Shown: positions 5,642-12,544 of the stretch, in pieces | Layout: the number at the start of each line of letters is the position of its first letter | Numbering within the stretch: the stretch's first letter is position 1 | From: Lachnospiraceae bacterium | GTDB lineage: Bacteria > Bacillota > Clostridia > Lachnospirales > Lachnospiraceae | Length of the DNA stretch: 12,544 nucleotides | Reading direction: 5' to 3' | NCBI GenBank assembly: GCA_009774345.1 | Contig: VSNR01000129.1 | Span: forward strand, 1 to 12,544 | The notes under the pieces: generated by a model | The model's database searches: none | Told to the model about the DNA's origin: nothing | The model's input: the letters and a program-made list of their open reading frames with translations, nothing else | Made by a program: the position numbers and the translations under genes

Positions 5642-7216
5642 ATGGGATTTTATCTAAATCCGAGCGATAAAGGTTTCTGGAAATCTGTCCGCTCTGAGAT
5701 CTACGTGGACAAGACAGAACTCATCGCCTGCACCAGCAAAGCAATCAACACAGAAGAACAATACATCTGTGTCAGCAGACCGAGGCGCTTTGGCAAGTCA
5801 ATGGCACTGAAAATGCTGGCAGCTTACTATAGCTGTGGATGTGATTCGACAGACCTGTTCAGGGGATTAAAAATAGAGAACAGTGAGACGTTTCGGGAGC
5901 ATCTAAATCAATACAATGTCATTTATTTAAATATGCAGCAGTTTATGACGCAGGCAGCGCACGGACAGGAACTGGAATATCTGGAACAGGAGGTCATGGA
6001 GGAGCTTCTGGAAGAATACGGGGATTTAGGATACAGTAAAAAAAGAGGACTTGCAGGAGCATTCAGAAAAATATACACCAAAACCCAAAAGCAGTTCATC
6101 TTCTTAATTGACGAATGGGACTGCGTGATGCGGGAACGACAGGAATCAGAGACCATGCAGAAACAATATCTTGACTTTCTGCGGGACCTTTTAAAAGACC
6201 AGCCCTATGTGGCGCTCGCGTATATGACGGGAATTCTGCCTGTAAAGAAATACGGACAGCATTCTGCACTAAATATGTTCTGGGAATATTCAATGACCGA
6301 TCCGTTTGAATATGAAGAGTACACTGGCTTTACAGAAAATGAAGTCAGAGGTCTCTGCGAACGCTACGGTATGGATTTTGCACAGATCAGTAACTGGTAT
6401 GACGGTTATCAATTCCGCCAGTTTCGGCATATCTACAATCCACGGTCTGTTGTGGCGGCGATGAAAAGTCATGTATTATCAAATTACTGGACTTCCACTG
6501 AAACGTATGAGGCATTGAAGGTTTATATAGATATGGATTTTGACGGGCTTCGGTCGGACATTGTGCAAATGCTGGGGGGCGCACGCATCAGGATAAACAC
6601 CTTCAGTTTCCAGAATGATATGCGCAATCTTCAGACCAAAGATGATGTGCTGACGCTCTTGGTTCATTTAGGATATCTGGGATACGATGCAGAGAGCAGA
6701 GAGGCATTTATTCCAAATAAAGAAATCATCGGAGAGTTTGAGAATGCGATGAGTGTGAACGGCTGGGCCAATGTCATGCAGATTTTGAAAGCATCCGATC
6801 AGCTTCTGGAAGATACCTTGAGAGGAGATGCGGACCGTGTTGCCAGCGCACTTGACGATGCCCATACACAGGCAGCCTCCATCCTGACCTACAATGATGA
6901 AAATTCGCTTAGCTGCGCGATTGGTCTGGCGTACTACAGTGCAAGAAAAGAGTACAGACTGATCAGAGAACTGCCTGCTGGCAAAGGATACGCGGATATT
7001 GTATTTCTGCCACTGCCCTGCGTGAACAAACCCGCACTGATCGTTGAATTAAAGTATTGCAAGACCGCCCATGCCGCGATACAGCAGATCAAAGACCGGC
7101 AGTATACACAGGCATTAGAAGACTATACTGGTGAGATTCTGATGGTGGGCATCAATTATGACAAAGACCGCAAAGACAAACCGCACAGTTGTGTGATCGA
7201 ACGATATCGAAAATGA
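5642..7216 (+). CDS. AAA-ATPase-like / PD-(D/E)XK nuclease-fold protein
   Basis: With the ATG at 5642 (AAGGGGGG about 8 nt upstream) the protein has 524 aa. The reading frame runs 46 codons further upstream, but that stretch is promoter DNA. Residues 1-270 match the AAA-ATPase_like family (PF09820), with an N-terminal block including YVDKTELI (21-28), Walker A RPRRFGKSMAL (46-56) and Walker B FIFLIDEWD (152-160). The C-terminus matches the PD-(D/E)XK family 9 nuclease fold (PF08011): D452 in YADIVF, E469-L-K471 in VELKY, then QQIKDRQY (481-488). The putative catalytic residues are intact. The family is common and often multi-copy in gut Clostridia and Bacteroidetes, and its function is unsettled. 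The gene stands alone, divergent from pyrK, with its own promoter and terminator, as mobile cargo genes often do. Confidence 0.85.
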   Translation: MGFYLNPSDKGFWKSVRSEIYVDKTELIACTSKAINTEEQYICVSRPRRFGKSMALKMLAAYYSCGCDSTDLFRGLKIENSETFREHLNQYNVIYLNMQQFMTQAAHGQELEYLEQEVMEELLEEYGDLGYSKKRGLAGAFRKIYTKTQKQFIFLIDEWDCVMRERQESETMQKQYLDFLRDLLKDQPYVALAYMTGILPVKKYGQHSALNMFWEYSMTDPFEYEEYTGFTENEVRGLCERYGMDFAQISNWYDGYQFRQFRHIYNPRSVVAAMKSHVLSNYWTSTETYEALKVYIDMDFDGLRSDIVQMLGGARIRINTFSFQNDMRNLQTKDDVLTLLVHLGYLGYDAESREAFIPNKEIIGEFENAMSVNGWANVMQILKASDQLLEDTLRGDADRVASALDDAHTQAASILTYNDENSLSCAIGLAYYSARKEYRLIRELPAGKGYADIVFLPLPCVNKPALIVELKYCKTAHAAIQQIKDRQYTQALEDYTGEILMVGINYDKDRKDKPHSCVIERYRK

Positions 7217-7218
7217 TA

Positions 7219-7262
7219 AAAAGGGTGTAAAGTCTTTTATAATACAAACTTTACACCCTTTT
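7219..7262. terminator. Bidirectional rho-independent terminator
   Basis: A perfect 15-bp stem (7219-7233 with 7248-7262; core GGGTGTAAAGT) with a 14-nt loop ends in TTTT and begins in AAAA. It follows the AAA-ATPase stop codon by 2 nt and can also serve the convergent coiled-coil gene ending at 7285. Confidence 0.88.
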
Positions 7263-7284
7263 CGTGATATCATAATGAATGCAG

Positions 7285-7557
7285 TTATGCTAATGTACCT
7301 TTTTCAAGCCATGCCCGATTTTCAGTACTTGTCCCCAATGCGTCAAGCGCTACATCATACGTATCGGATATTTTTCGATTGAGCATAATGATTTCTTTCT
7401 TAATTTCCAACTGCCCTAATGATATTTTGTCAATCTTTTTCTTCATGCCTTGCATTTCATCTTTCATGCCCTGCATTTCATCTTTGATGCCCTGCATTTC
7501 GTTTTCCATACCCTGTACTTTTGTTAAGAGTAAATCAAGTTTTTCACTGTCTGTCAT
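7285..7557 (-). CDS. Small coiled-coil protein with 7-residue repeats
   Basis: This 90-aa protein has unknown function. The ATG at 7557 follows AAGGAG by about 9 nt. Residues 15-42 are tandem copies of a heptad-like unit of the form MQGMKDE, followed by a charged helix (43-67). Together they predict a continuous parallel coiled coil, so it probably oligomerises. The N-terminus MTDSEKLDLLLTKVQ resembles many small clostridial proteins of the same kind, none with a role known to me. There is no signal or membrane segment. It lies 85 nt downstream of the transketolase C subunit with no clear terminator between, so it may be reached by readthrough. Confidence 0.7.
   Translation of the reverse strand: MTDSEKLDLLLTKVQGMENEMQGIKDEMQGMKDEMQGMKKKIDKISLGQLEIKKEIIMLNRKISDTYDVALDALGTSTENRAWLEKGTLA
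7444..7527. repeat. 21-bp tandem repeat, about four units, inside the coiled-coil gene
   Basis: The units start at 7444, 7465, 7486 and 7507. The first two differ at one position (catgccYtgcatttcatctt), the third at a few, and the fourth is degenerate. The period of 21 bp equals seven codons, so gain or loss of units keeps both the frame and the coiled-coil register. Confidence 0.85.
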
Positions 7558-7642
7558 CTTCTATCACTCCTTCGTTGTGATTTGCATATTCGCTCTGTTT
7601 TTATGGGTCTGATACCAGTATACCACAACTTAGATGTAAAGT

Positions 7643-8584
7643 CTATGCCAGAAATTCCTTCACCTGCTCATACACGCCCTTTGCGTCGAGTTTGTACTTC
7701 TCCACGAGCGCTGCCGCAGAGCCGGACTCTCCGAAGGTGTCCTGCATACCGATCTTGCAGACTGGTGTCGGGAGCGATTTACAGAGTGCATCGCACACGG
7801 CGCTTCCAAGTCCGCCGATCACAGAATGCTCCTCTGCCGTGACAACCTTTCCGGTCTTTCTTGCGGAGTTGATGATCAGCTCTTCATCTAACGGCTTGAT
7901 CGTACAGATGTTGATAACCTCTGCACTGATGCCGTCCTTCGCGAGCAGCTCAGCAGCGCCGAGCGCGGAATCCACACAGATGCCCGTCGCCACGATGGTC
8001 ACGTCCGTACCCTCTCTCACGATGGTGCCCTTTCCAATCTCAAACTTATAGTCAGGATTGTCGTTGATCACAGGCACTGCCGCACGTCCAAAGCGAATGT
8101 AAACAGGACCTTCATATTCTACTGCCGCGCGGACTGCTGCCTTTGCCTCGATATCGTCTGCCGGACACATCACGACCATGCCCGGAATCGTGCGCATCAG
8201 GGCGATGTCCTCATTGCACTGATGGGATGCGCCGTCCTCTCCCACTGTAATACCCGCATGGGTCGCGCCGATCTTGACATTCAAGTGCGGGTATCCGATG
8301 GAATTACGCACCTGCTCAAAAGCGCGCCCTGCCGCGAACATTGCAAAAGAACTCATAAATGGAATCTTGCCTGCAAGTGACAAACCTGCCGCGATGCCTG
8401 TCATATTGCACTCCGCGATACCACAGTCAATATGTCTGTCTGGAAATGCTTTCTTAAATACGCCGGTCTTGGTCGCCGCCGCAAGGTCTGCGTCAAGCAC
8501 AACTACATTCGGATTCTCTTTTCCAACCTCAACCAGCGCATTGCCATAGCTCTCTCTGGTTGCTATCTTTTTAATATCTGCCAT
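7643..8584 (-). CDS. Transketolase, C-terminal subunit
   Basis: This 313-aa protein forms the second half of a split transketolase: the pyrimidine-binding and C-terminal domains. It carries the catalytic glutamate E58 in GIAECNM, GEDGASHQ (115-122) in the position of the usual GxDGxTHQ cofactor loop, and a C-terminal domain from about 190 (TIVATGICVDSALGAAELL). With the N-terminal subunit it transfers two-carbon units from xylulose-5-phosphate using thiamine diphosphate. The ATG at 8584 follows AAGGGAG, 20 nt after the stop of the N subunit, so the two genes are tightly coupled. Split transketolases are normal in Clostridia and archaea. DXP synthase is excluded, since that enzyme is a single long chain. 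Confidence 0.93.
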   Translation of the reverse strand: MADIKKIATRESYGNALVEVGKENPNVVVLDADLAAATKTGVFKKAFPDRHIDCGIAECNMTGIAAGLSLAGKIPFMSSFAMFAAGRAFEQVRNSIGYPHLNVKIGATHAGITVGEDGASHQCNEDIALMRTIPGMVVMCPADDIEAKAAVRAAVEYEGPVYIRFGRAAVPVINDNPDYKFEIGKGTIVREGTDVTIVATGICVDSALGAAELLAKDGISAEVINICTIKPLDEELIINSARKTGKVVTAEEHSVIGGLGSAVCDALCKSLPTPVCKIGMQDTFGESGSAAALVEKYKLDAKGVYEQVKEFLA

Positions 8585-8604
8585 TTTTATCTCCCTTCCG
8601 CCGC

Positions 8605-9438
8605 CTATGCTAACTGCTGCGCGATCTTCTCTAAATCTGCCATTGCCACTGCGTACTCCTCATCGTTTGGCGCCTTGCCATGCCAGTCCGCATTGCCTTC
8701 CATAAAGGATACACCCTTCCCCTTCAAGGAGTGTGCGATGATCGCTGTCGGCATCCCTTTTGTCTCTCTCGCTTCCTTGAAAGCCGCGCGGATTTTGTCA
8801 AAATCATGCGCATCGTCCAGATTGATCACATGGAAATTAAATGCCTCAAACTTCTTGTCGATCGGATAGGGCGAGCACACATCCTCGATCTTGCCGTCAA
8901 TCTGCAAGCCGTTGTTGTCCACGATCACGCAGAGGTTGTCGAGCTTTCTGTGCCCTGCAAACATCGAAGCCTCCCACACCTGACCTTCCTGAATCTCGCC
9001 GTCGCCAAGCAGCGTGTACACTCTGTAGTCCGCATTGGACATCTTCGCGCCAAGCGCCATGCCGCACGCCACAGAGATGCCCTGTCCCAGAGAACCAGAG
9101 GACATGTCAACCCCCGGAACATGCTGCATACAGGGATGCCCCTGCAAGTAAGAACCCAGTTTTCTCAGGGTCAGCAGATCTTCTACCGGGAAATATCCGC
9201 GGTTTGCGAGTGTCGAGTACAGTCCCGGCGCCGTGTGGCCCTTCGAGAGCACAAAGCGGTCTCTGTCCGCCTTCTTCGGGTCCTTCGGGTCAATATTCAT
9301 CTCCTCAAAATAAAGATATGTAAAGATGTCTGCCGCAGAGAGCGATCCGCCCGGATGCCCTGCCTTCGCAGCATGGACACCGCTCACGATCCCCTTACGA
9401 ACTTCATTGGCTGTTTTTTGAAGCTCTAAATTTGTCAT
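8605..9438 (-). CDS. Transketolase, N-terminal subunit
   Basis: This 277-aa protein is the thiamine-diphosphate half of the split enzyme. The start is the ATG at 9438, which follows GGAGG by 8 nt. The earlier ATG at 9453 overlaps that ribosome binding site and is rejected. Landmarks are AGHPGGSLS (26-34), KGHTAPGLY (66-74), SSGSLGQG (113-120), and the cofactor motif GDGEIQEGQVWEA (145-157) closing with NN (175-176). All metal and cofactor residues expected of the family appear present. It stands directly upstream of the C subunit and 26 nt after the acidic unknown gene. Confidence 0.93.
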   Translation of the reverse strand: MTNLELQKTANEVRKGIVSGVHAAKAGHPGGSLSAADIFTYLYFEEMNIDPKDPKKADRDRFVLSKGHTAPGLYSTLANRGYFPVEDLLTLRKLGSYLQGHPCMQHVPGVDMSSGSLGQGISVACGMALGAKMSNADYRVYTLLGDGEIQEGQVWEASMFAGHRKLDNLCVIVDNNGLQIDGKIEDVCSPYPIDKKFEAFNFHVINLDDAHDFDKIRAAFKEARETKGMPTAIIAHSLKGKGVSFMEGNADWHGKAPNDEEYAVAMADLEKIAQQLA

Positions 9439-9464
9439 TGCTTTTTCCTCCATTTATAAAAATA

Positions 9465-9941
9465 TTATTGTATTACCGTTTCGTAAAAAATGTAACCCTC
9501 TTCTTCAAGCTCCTCCTCGGACATGGCTCTGTACGCTTCCAGCTCCTCTTCATCATCAATCTCGTCCTCAGGTACAACGGTTCTCTCGCAGTATACATGC
9601 TTGCCAACAATCTTCAAAAGCTCTCGGATGGCATCCACATCTCTCCCGCCAAACTCCTGATAGCAGGTACACGCGCTCTTCTGATTGAGTTCATCATAAA
9701 AATCCGTGATGCACAGACGGAACATATCCAGTATGCCTTCTAACGGCTCCTGCGAGATGTCTGCGGGTGTTTCTCCCTCTCCAAGCTCCGGCTCCTGCTC
9801 GAAGGAGAGCGATGTAAAATACATGTCCTTGTCCTCATCGCCGTCACGATAGGGGTTTTTGCCCTTATAGATATTTTCTTCCACTTTTATGTACGCTGGC
9901 GTTGAATACTTATCAGCATGATAAATCTGGATATTTTTCAT
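9465..9941 (-). CDS. Acidic protein of unknown function between araD and transketolase
   Basis: I do not recognise this 158-aa protein. The ATG at 9941 follows a perfect AGGAGG by about 7 nt, so it is a real gene. It is strongly acidic, especially at the end (DDEEELEAYRAMSEEELEEE, about residues 128-147). An N-terminal part (1-50) looks beta-rich, with YHADKYSTPAYIKVEENIY. A central helix (70-90) is followed by CTCYQEFGGRD, whose cysteine pair has no clear ligand partners. There is no signal peptide or membrane span. It has its own candidate promoter (10003-10031) and is probably the first gene of a transcript shared with the two transketolase genes. Whether it acts on pentose metabolism is unknown. 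Confidence 0.75.
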   Translation of the reverse strand: MKNIQIYHADKYSTPAYIKVEENIYKGKNPYRDGDEDKDMYFTSLSFEQEPELGEGETPADISQEPLEGILDMFRLCITDFYDELNQKSACTCYQEFGGRDVDAIRELLKIVGKHVYCERTVVPEDEIDDEEELEAYRAMSEEELEEEGYIFYETVIQ

Positions 9942-10002
9942 ATTTTACCTCCTGATTCAAAATCTGCCCGGTCTGAAAAGAATCAACTTTCATTCCCTAT
10001 CT

Positions 10003-10031
10003 AAAATATCATAAAACATCTGTTTTGTAAA
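10003..10031 (-). promoter_or_regulatory. Candidate sigma-A promoter for the acidic gene and transketolase
   Basis: On the minus strand, TTTACA (10026-10031), 17 bp, then TATTTT (10003-10008). No terminator is obvious between araD and this site, so the transketolase genes may be fed both from here and from the kinase promoter. Confidence 0.45.
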
Positions 10032-10076
10032 CGTACAAATTTGAACAGGATACCCTTCTAATTATATGTATTTACC

Positions 10077-10775
10077 TTAGTTTTCTACTTTATTGCCATA
10101 GTACGCATTCGCGCCATGCTTCCTGTAATAATGCTTGTCCTGAATGCGCTGCGGTGCCGGCTCGACCTCTCTGTTTAGCTGTTCTGTGAAAAGCGCCATC
10201 TTGGCAACCTCCTCCAAAACTACTGCATTGTGTACTGCCTCCTTCGCGTCTTTGCCCCACGCAAACGGTCCGTGGTTTTTGCAGAGCACTGCGGGCACTG
10301 CCATCACATCCTTCTCCTTGAACGTTTCTATGATAAGGGTTCCTGTGTTCTTCTCGTAGCCCTCGTCGATCTCCTCCTGCGTGAGCACGCGCGCACAGGG
10401 AATTTCCCCATACATATAATCTGCGTGCGTCGTCCCATAGCAGGGAATGCTTCTGCCAGACTGTGCCCAGCTTGTCGCGTAGGTGCTGTGCGTGTGGACG
10501 ACGCCGCCGATTTCAGGAAACGCCTTGTACAGCTCCAAATGTGTCGGTGTGTCTGAGGAAGGATTGTATTTTCCCTCCACTTTATTGCCATTTAAGTCCA
10601 TGACCACCATGTCTTCCGGCTTTAACAGGTCATAGTCAATGCCGCTTGGCTTGATCACAAACAGTCCGCTCTCCCTGTCAATTGCACTCACGTTGCCCCA
10701 CGTAAAGGTGACAAGCCCATACTTAGGCAGCTCCATATTCGCCTCATATACTTTTTTCTTTAATTCCTCTAACAT
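10077..10775 (-). CDS. araD: L-ribulose-5-phosphate 4-epimerase AraD
   Basis: This 232-aa protein has the usual AraD length (E. coli 231). It converts L-ribulose-5-phosphate to D-xylulose-5-phosphate by retro-aldol cleavage on a zinc ion in the cytoplasm. Class II aldolase features are visible: TWGNVSAID (25-33), KPSG (42-45), zinc ligands H94 and H96 in VVHTHS and H168 in KNHGPF, acid/base candidates D75 and D119, and a C-terminal Tyr near 225-226 matching the catalytic tyrosine. The ATG at 10775 follows GGAGGGT. It is 54 nt downstream of the kinase gene on the same strand, so they form an operon. A fuculose-phosphate aldolase is less likely given the length and the WGNVSAI and YGTTHADYMYG patterns. 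Confidence 0.93.
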   Translation of the reverse strand: MLEELKKKVYEANMELPKYGLVTFTWGNVSAIDRESGLFVIKPSGIDYDLLKPEDMVVMDLNGNKVEGKYNPSSDTPTHLELYKAFPEIGGVVHTHSTYATSWAQSGRSIPCYGTTHADYMYGEIPCARVLTQEEIDEGYEKNTGTLIIETFKEKDVMAVPAVLCKNHGPFAWGKDAKEAVHNAVVLEEVAKMALFTEQLNREVEPAPQRIQDKHYYRKHGANAYYGNKVEN

Positions 10776-10829
10776 CCTGACCCTCCAGATTTCTGAAAAT
10801 GCTACAATAAAACCTTACATGCCTTTTGC

Positions 10830-12425
10830 CTACAGATGATCCACCGCCGCGCGCTCGATCGCAAGCCCGTTTTTATACCGCTCGATAAAGGTCTCGAAAC
10901 CAGCCACATCCGCCGCATCCGGCTCCATGCGCACAGACTCTTCGCCCGCAAATACCTTGTGATTCAGATAATCGCTCAAGGACTCGTCCGCACCTTTTTT
11001 CATCATATAGTTCGCAAGTACGGCAATGCCCCATGCGCCGCCCTCACCTGCTGTTTTCATGACAGATACCGGCACATTGACTGCTGCCGCTACGACTTTC
11101 TGTCCGACGCCCTCTGTCTTGAACAGTCCGCCGTGTCCGAGAAGCTCGTCCAGTGTCACATGCTCCTGTTTGAACAGAATATCCATGCCGATCTTGATCG
11201 CGCCAAGCGCCGTAAACAGATTGACGCGCATAAAATTCGCAAGGTTGAACTTTGCATTCGGTGTGCGCACAAAGAGCGGTCTGCCTTCCTCAAATCCTGT
11301 CACATGCTCGCCGGAGAAATAATTATAGGCGAGAAGCCCGCCGCAGTCTGCATCGCCCTCAAGCGCCTTTCTGTAAAGGGTTCCATAAAGCTCGTTCATA
11401 TCCACCTTCTGCCCCATCGACTCCTGAAATTCTTTGAATAAATTCACCCATGCATTCAGATCAGAGGTACAGTTGTTGCAGTGGACCATCGCCACAAGGC
11501 TTCCGTCCGGGGTGGTCACAAGGTCGAGCTCGTCATAGGATTTCGACAGGTCTTTCTCAAGTACCGCCATCGCAAACACGGAAGTACCGGCTGAGATATT
11601 GCCTGTGCGCTGTGCGACGCTGTTTGTCGCCACCATGCCTGTGCCCGCGTCGCCCTCGGGCGGACACATCGGAATCCCCGCCTGCAATGTACCTGTCACG
11701 TCGAGCAGCTTTGCCCCTGCCTCGGTCAATGTGCCTGCCCGATCGCCGGACACCAGCACCTTTGGCATAATGTCTGCAAGTTTCCACGCAAAATTCTTGT
11801 CCTTCACCAGCTCATCGAACTGTGAAATCATACGCTTGTTAAAACCTTTGGTATCAATGTCAATGGGAAACATGCCGGACGCCTCGCCGACACCGAGCAC
11901 CTTCTCGCCGCTTAACTGCCAGTGGATATATCCTGCAAGTGTCGTGAAGAAATCAACGCTGCCAACGTGCTCCTCGCCGTTTAGAATCGCCTGATAGAGA
12001 TGTGCGATGCTCCATCGCTGCGGAATATGATATTGAAAAAGCTGGGTGAGCTTCTCGCTCGCCTCCTGTGTGATCGTATTTCTCCATGTCCTGAAGGGCA
12101 CCAAAAGCTCCCCGCCCTGATCAAATGCCATGTACCCATGCATCATAGCACTAAAGCCAAGCGAACCGAGCGTCTTGATCTGCGTGCCATATTTCTCCTG
12201 CACAGACTTTGCCAGATCCTGATAGCAGTCCTGAAGCCCTTTCCAGATGGCCTCTAGGCTATAGGTCCATATGTTGTTCACGAGCTGGTTCTCCCAGTCG
12301 TAGTTGCCGATGGCAAGCACTTCATGATTCTCATCAATCAGCACCGCCTTGATTCTGGTTGAGCCAAACTCAATCCCGAGTGCTGTCCTGCCGCTCTCGA
12401 TCGCACTTCTTGCATCAAGTCCCAT
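10830..12425 (-). CDS. FGGY-family carbohydrate kinase, probable L-ribulokinase role
   Basis: This 531-aa protein is an FGGY sugar kinase. The N-terminal lobe begins LGIEFGSTRIKAVLID (16-31), the phosphate-1 loop. The catalytic aspartate is probably D259 in PEGDAGTGM, the phosphate-2 loop is TGNISAGTS (274-282), and the adenosine loop is TAGEGGAWGIAVLA (458-471). Its position immediately before araD points to L-ribulose as substrate, but this longer clostridial kinase type is not a classic AraB and could be labelled xylulokinase by similarity, so no symbol is given. The ATG at 12425 follows AGGAGG by 10 nt. It is the first gene after the strong promoter and palindromic operator at 12488-12526. 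Confidence 0.85.
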   Translation of the reverse strand: MGLDARSAIESGRTALGIEFGSTRIKAVLIDENHEVLAIGNYDWENQLVNNIWTYSLEAIWKGLQDCYQDLAKSVQEKYGTQIKTLGSLGFSAMMHGYMAFDQGGELLVPFRTWRNTITQEASEKLTQLFQYHIPQRWSIAHLYQAILNGEEHVGSVDFFTTLAGYIHWQLSGEKVLGVGEASGMFPIDIDTKGFNKRMISQFDELVKDKNFAWKLADIMPKVLVSGDRAGTLTEAGAKLLDVTGTLQAGIPMCPPEGDAGTGMVATNSVAQRTGNISAGTSVFAMAVLEKDLSKSYDELDLVTTPDGSLVAMVHCNNCTSDLNAWVNLFKEFQESMGQKVDMNELYGTLYRKALEGDADCGGLLAYNYFSGEHVTGFEEGRPLFVRTPNAKFNLANFMRVNLFTALGAIKIGMDILFKQEHVTLDELLGHGGLFKTEGVGQKVVAAAVNVPVSVMKTAGEGGAWGIAVLANYMMKKGADESLSDYLNHKVFAGEESVRMEPDAADVAGFETFIERYKNGLAIERAAVDHL

Positions 12426-12487
12426 AAATTTGTAACCTCCTGTTCCTGTATTGTTTTCGTCGCTCCGTAATATGTACTCATAAGGCT

Positions 12488-12516
12488 ATTATAACAATAA
12501 GCCTGCTGTAATGCAA
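12488..12516 (-). promoter_or_regulatory. Sigma-A promoter of the kinase-araD operon
   Basis: On the minus strand, TTGCAT (12511-12516), 17 bp, then a perfect TATAAT (12488-12493). Initiation near 12481 leaves a leader of about 55 nt to the kinase ATG. Confidence 0.7.
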
Positions 12517-12526
12517 GCTTATTGTT
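12493..12526. promoter_or_regulatory. 34-bp palindromic operator over the kinase promoter
   Basis: Half-sites AACAATAAGCCTGC (12493-12506) and GCAAGCTTATTGTT (12513-12526) are inverted copies matching at 13 of 14 positions around a 6-bp centre. The palindrome covers the -35 box and the spacer and touches the -10, so a bound dimer would block RNA polymerase. This implies a sugar-responsive repressor, though the regulator gene is not in the window. The minus-strand hairpin has no T-tract placed to act as a terminator of this operon. Confidence 0.6.
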
Positions 12527-12544
12527 TACTCAATTCTAAAATAT

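Noticed and set aside
7444..7527. CRISPR-like repeats
   Set aside because: The units are directly adjacent without spacers and encode heptads of a coiled coil in frame.
8680..9429. 249-codon plus-strand ORF opposite transketolase (likewise 2169-2774 and 10836-11441)
   Set aside because: Antisense shadow of a well-identified gene, with no ribosome binding site or recognisable protein features.
9439..9453. Upstream ATG for the transketolase N subunit
   Set aside because: This ATG overlaps the GGAGG that serves the ATG at 9438.

Overview
The window looks like a chromosomal segment of a Gram-positive anaerobic Clostridia, most likely a flagellated, spore-forming Lachnospiraceae (Roseburia/Agathobacter-like). 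This is inferred from strong AGGAGG-type ribosome binding sites, a SipL-type spore-coat morphogenetic protein (SPOCS domains plus LysM) with a sigma-E-like promoter, a sigma-28-like promoter, a PyrK/PyrD type 1B dihydroorotate dehydrogenase, and a transketolase split into two genes. I cannot fix the genus from sequence alone. Nearly all genes lie on the minus strand.

Layout, left to right. 1-935: terminator of an off-window plus-strand gene, a second hairpin terminator, a 178-nt long-hairpin repeat element, a 68-aa unknown small protein (minus) whose stop lies inside the repeat arm, and a divergent promoter region with two AT palindromes and a sigma-28-like promoter. 936-1610: a plus-strand protein of unknown function carrying a GYWGVKQTSDR motif, probably part of the motility regulon. 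1618-1660: strong bidirectional terminator. 1659-3245 (minus): sipL. 3276-3700: a compact region read here as a type I toxin-antitoxin module, with a 27-aa membrane toxin (minus) and a convergent short RNA (plus) sharing one terminator. 3705-5448 (minus): pyrK-pyrD. 5642-7216 (plus): AAA-ATPase-like/PD-(D/E)XK protein with its own promoter and terminator. 7285-7557 (minus): small coiled-coil protein with 21-bp DNA repeats. 7643-12425 (minus): FGGY kinase, araD, an acidic unknown protein, and the transketolase N- and C-terminal subunits. 12488-12526: promoter and 34-bp palindromic operator.

The right-hand block reads as a pentose (probably L-arabinose) route. The kinase would make L-ribulose-5-phosphate, AraD converts it to D-xylulose-5-phosphate, and the split transketolase carries it into the pentose phosphate pathway. 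A single strong promoter overlapped by a near-perfect palindrome heads the block and suggests repressor control, with a second weaker promoter before the unknown acidic protein.

The most interesting element is the candidate type I toxin-antitoxin locus at about 3390-3700. The toxin has a consensus promoter, a hairpin that buries its Shine-Dalgarno sequence, and a single-span hydrophobic peptide. A TTGAAA-N17-TATAAT promoter on the other strand drives a roughly 115-nt convergent RNA that overlaps the toxin mRNA in the terminator. The toxin family is known in outline; this particular locus and its RNA are my inference.
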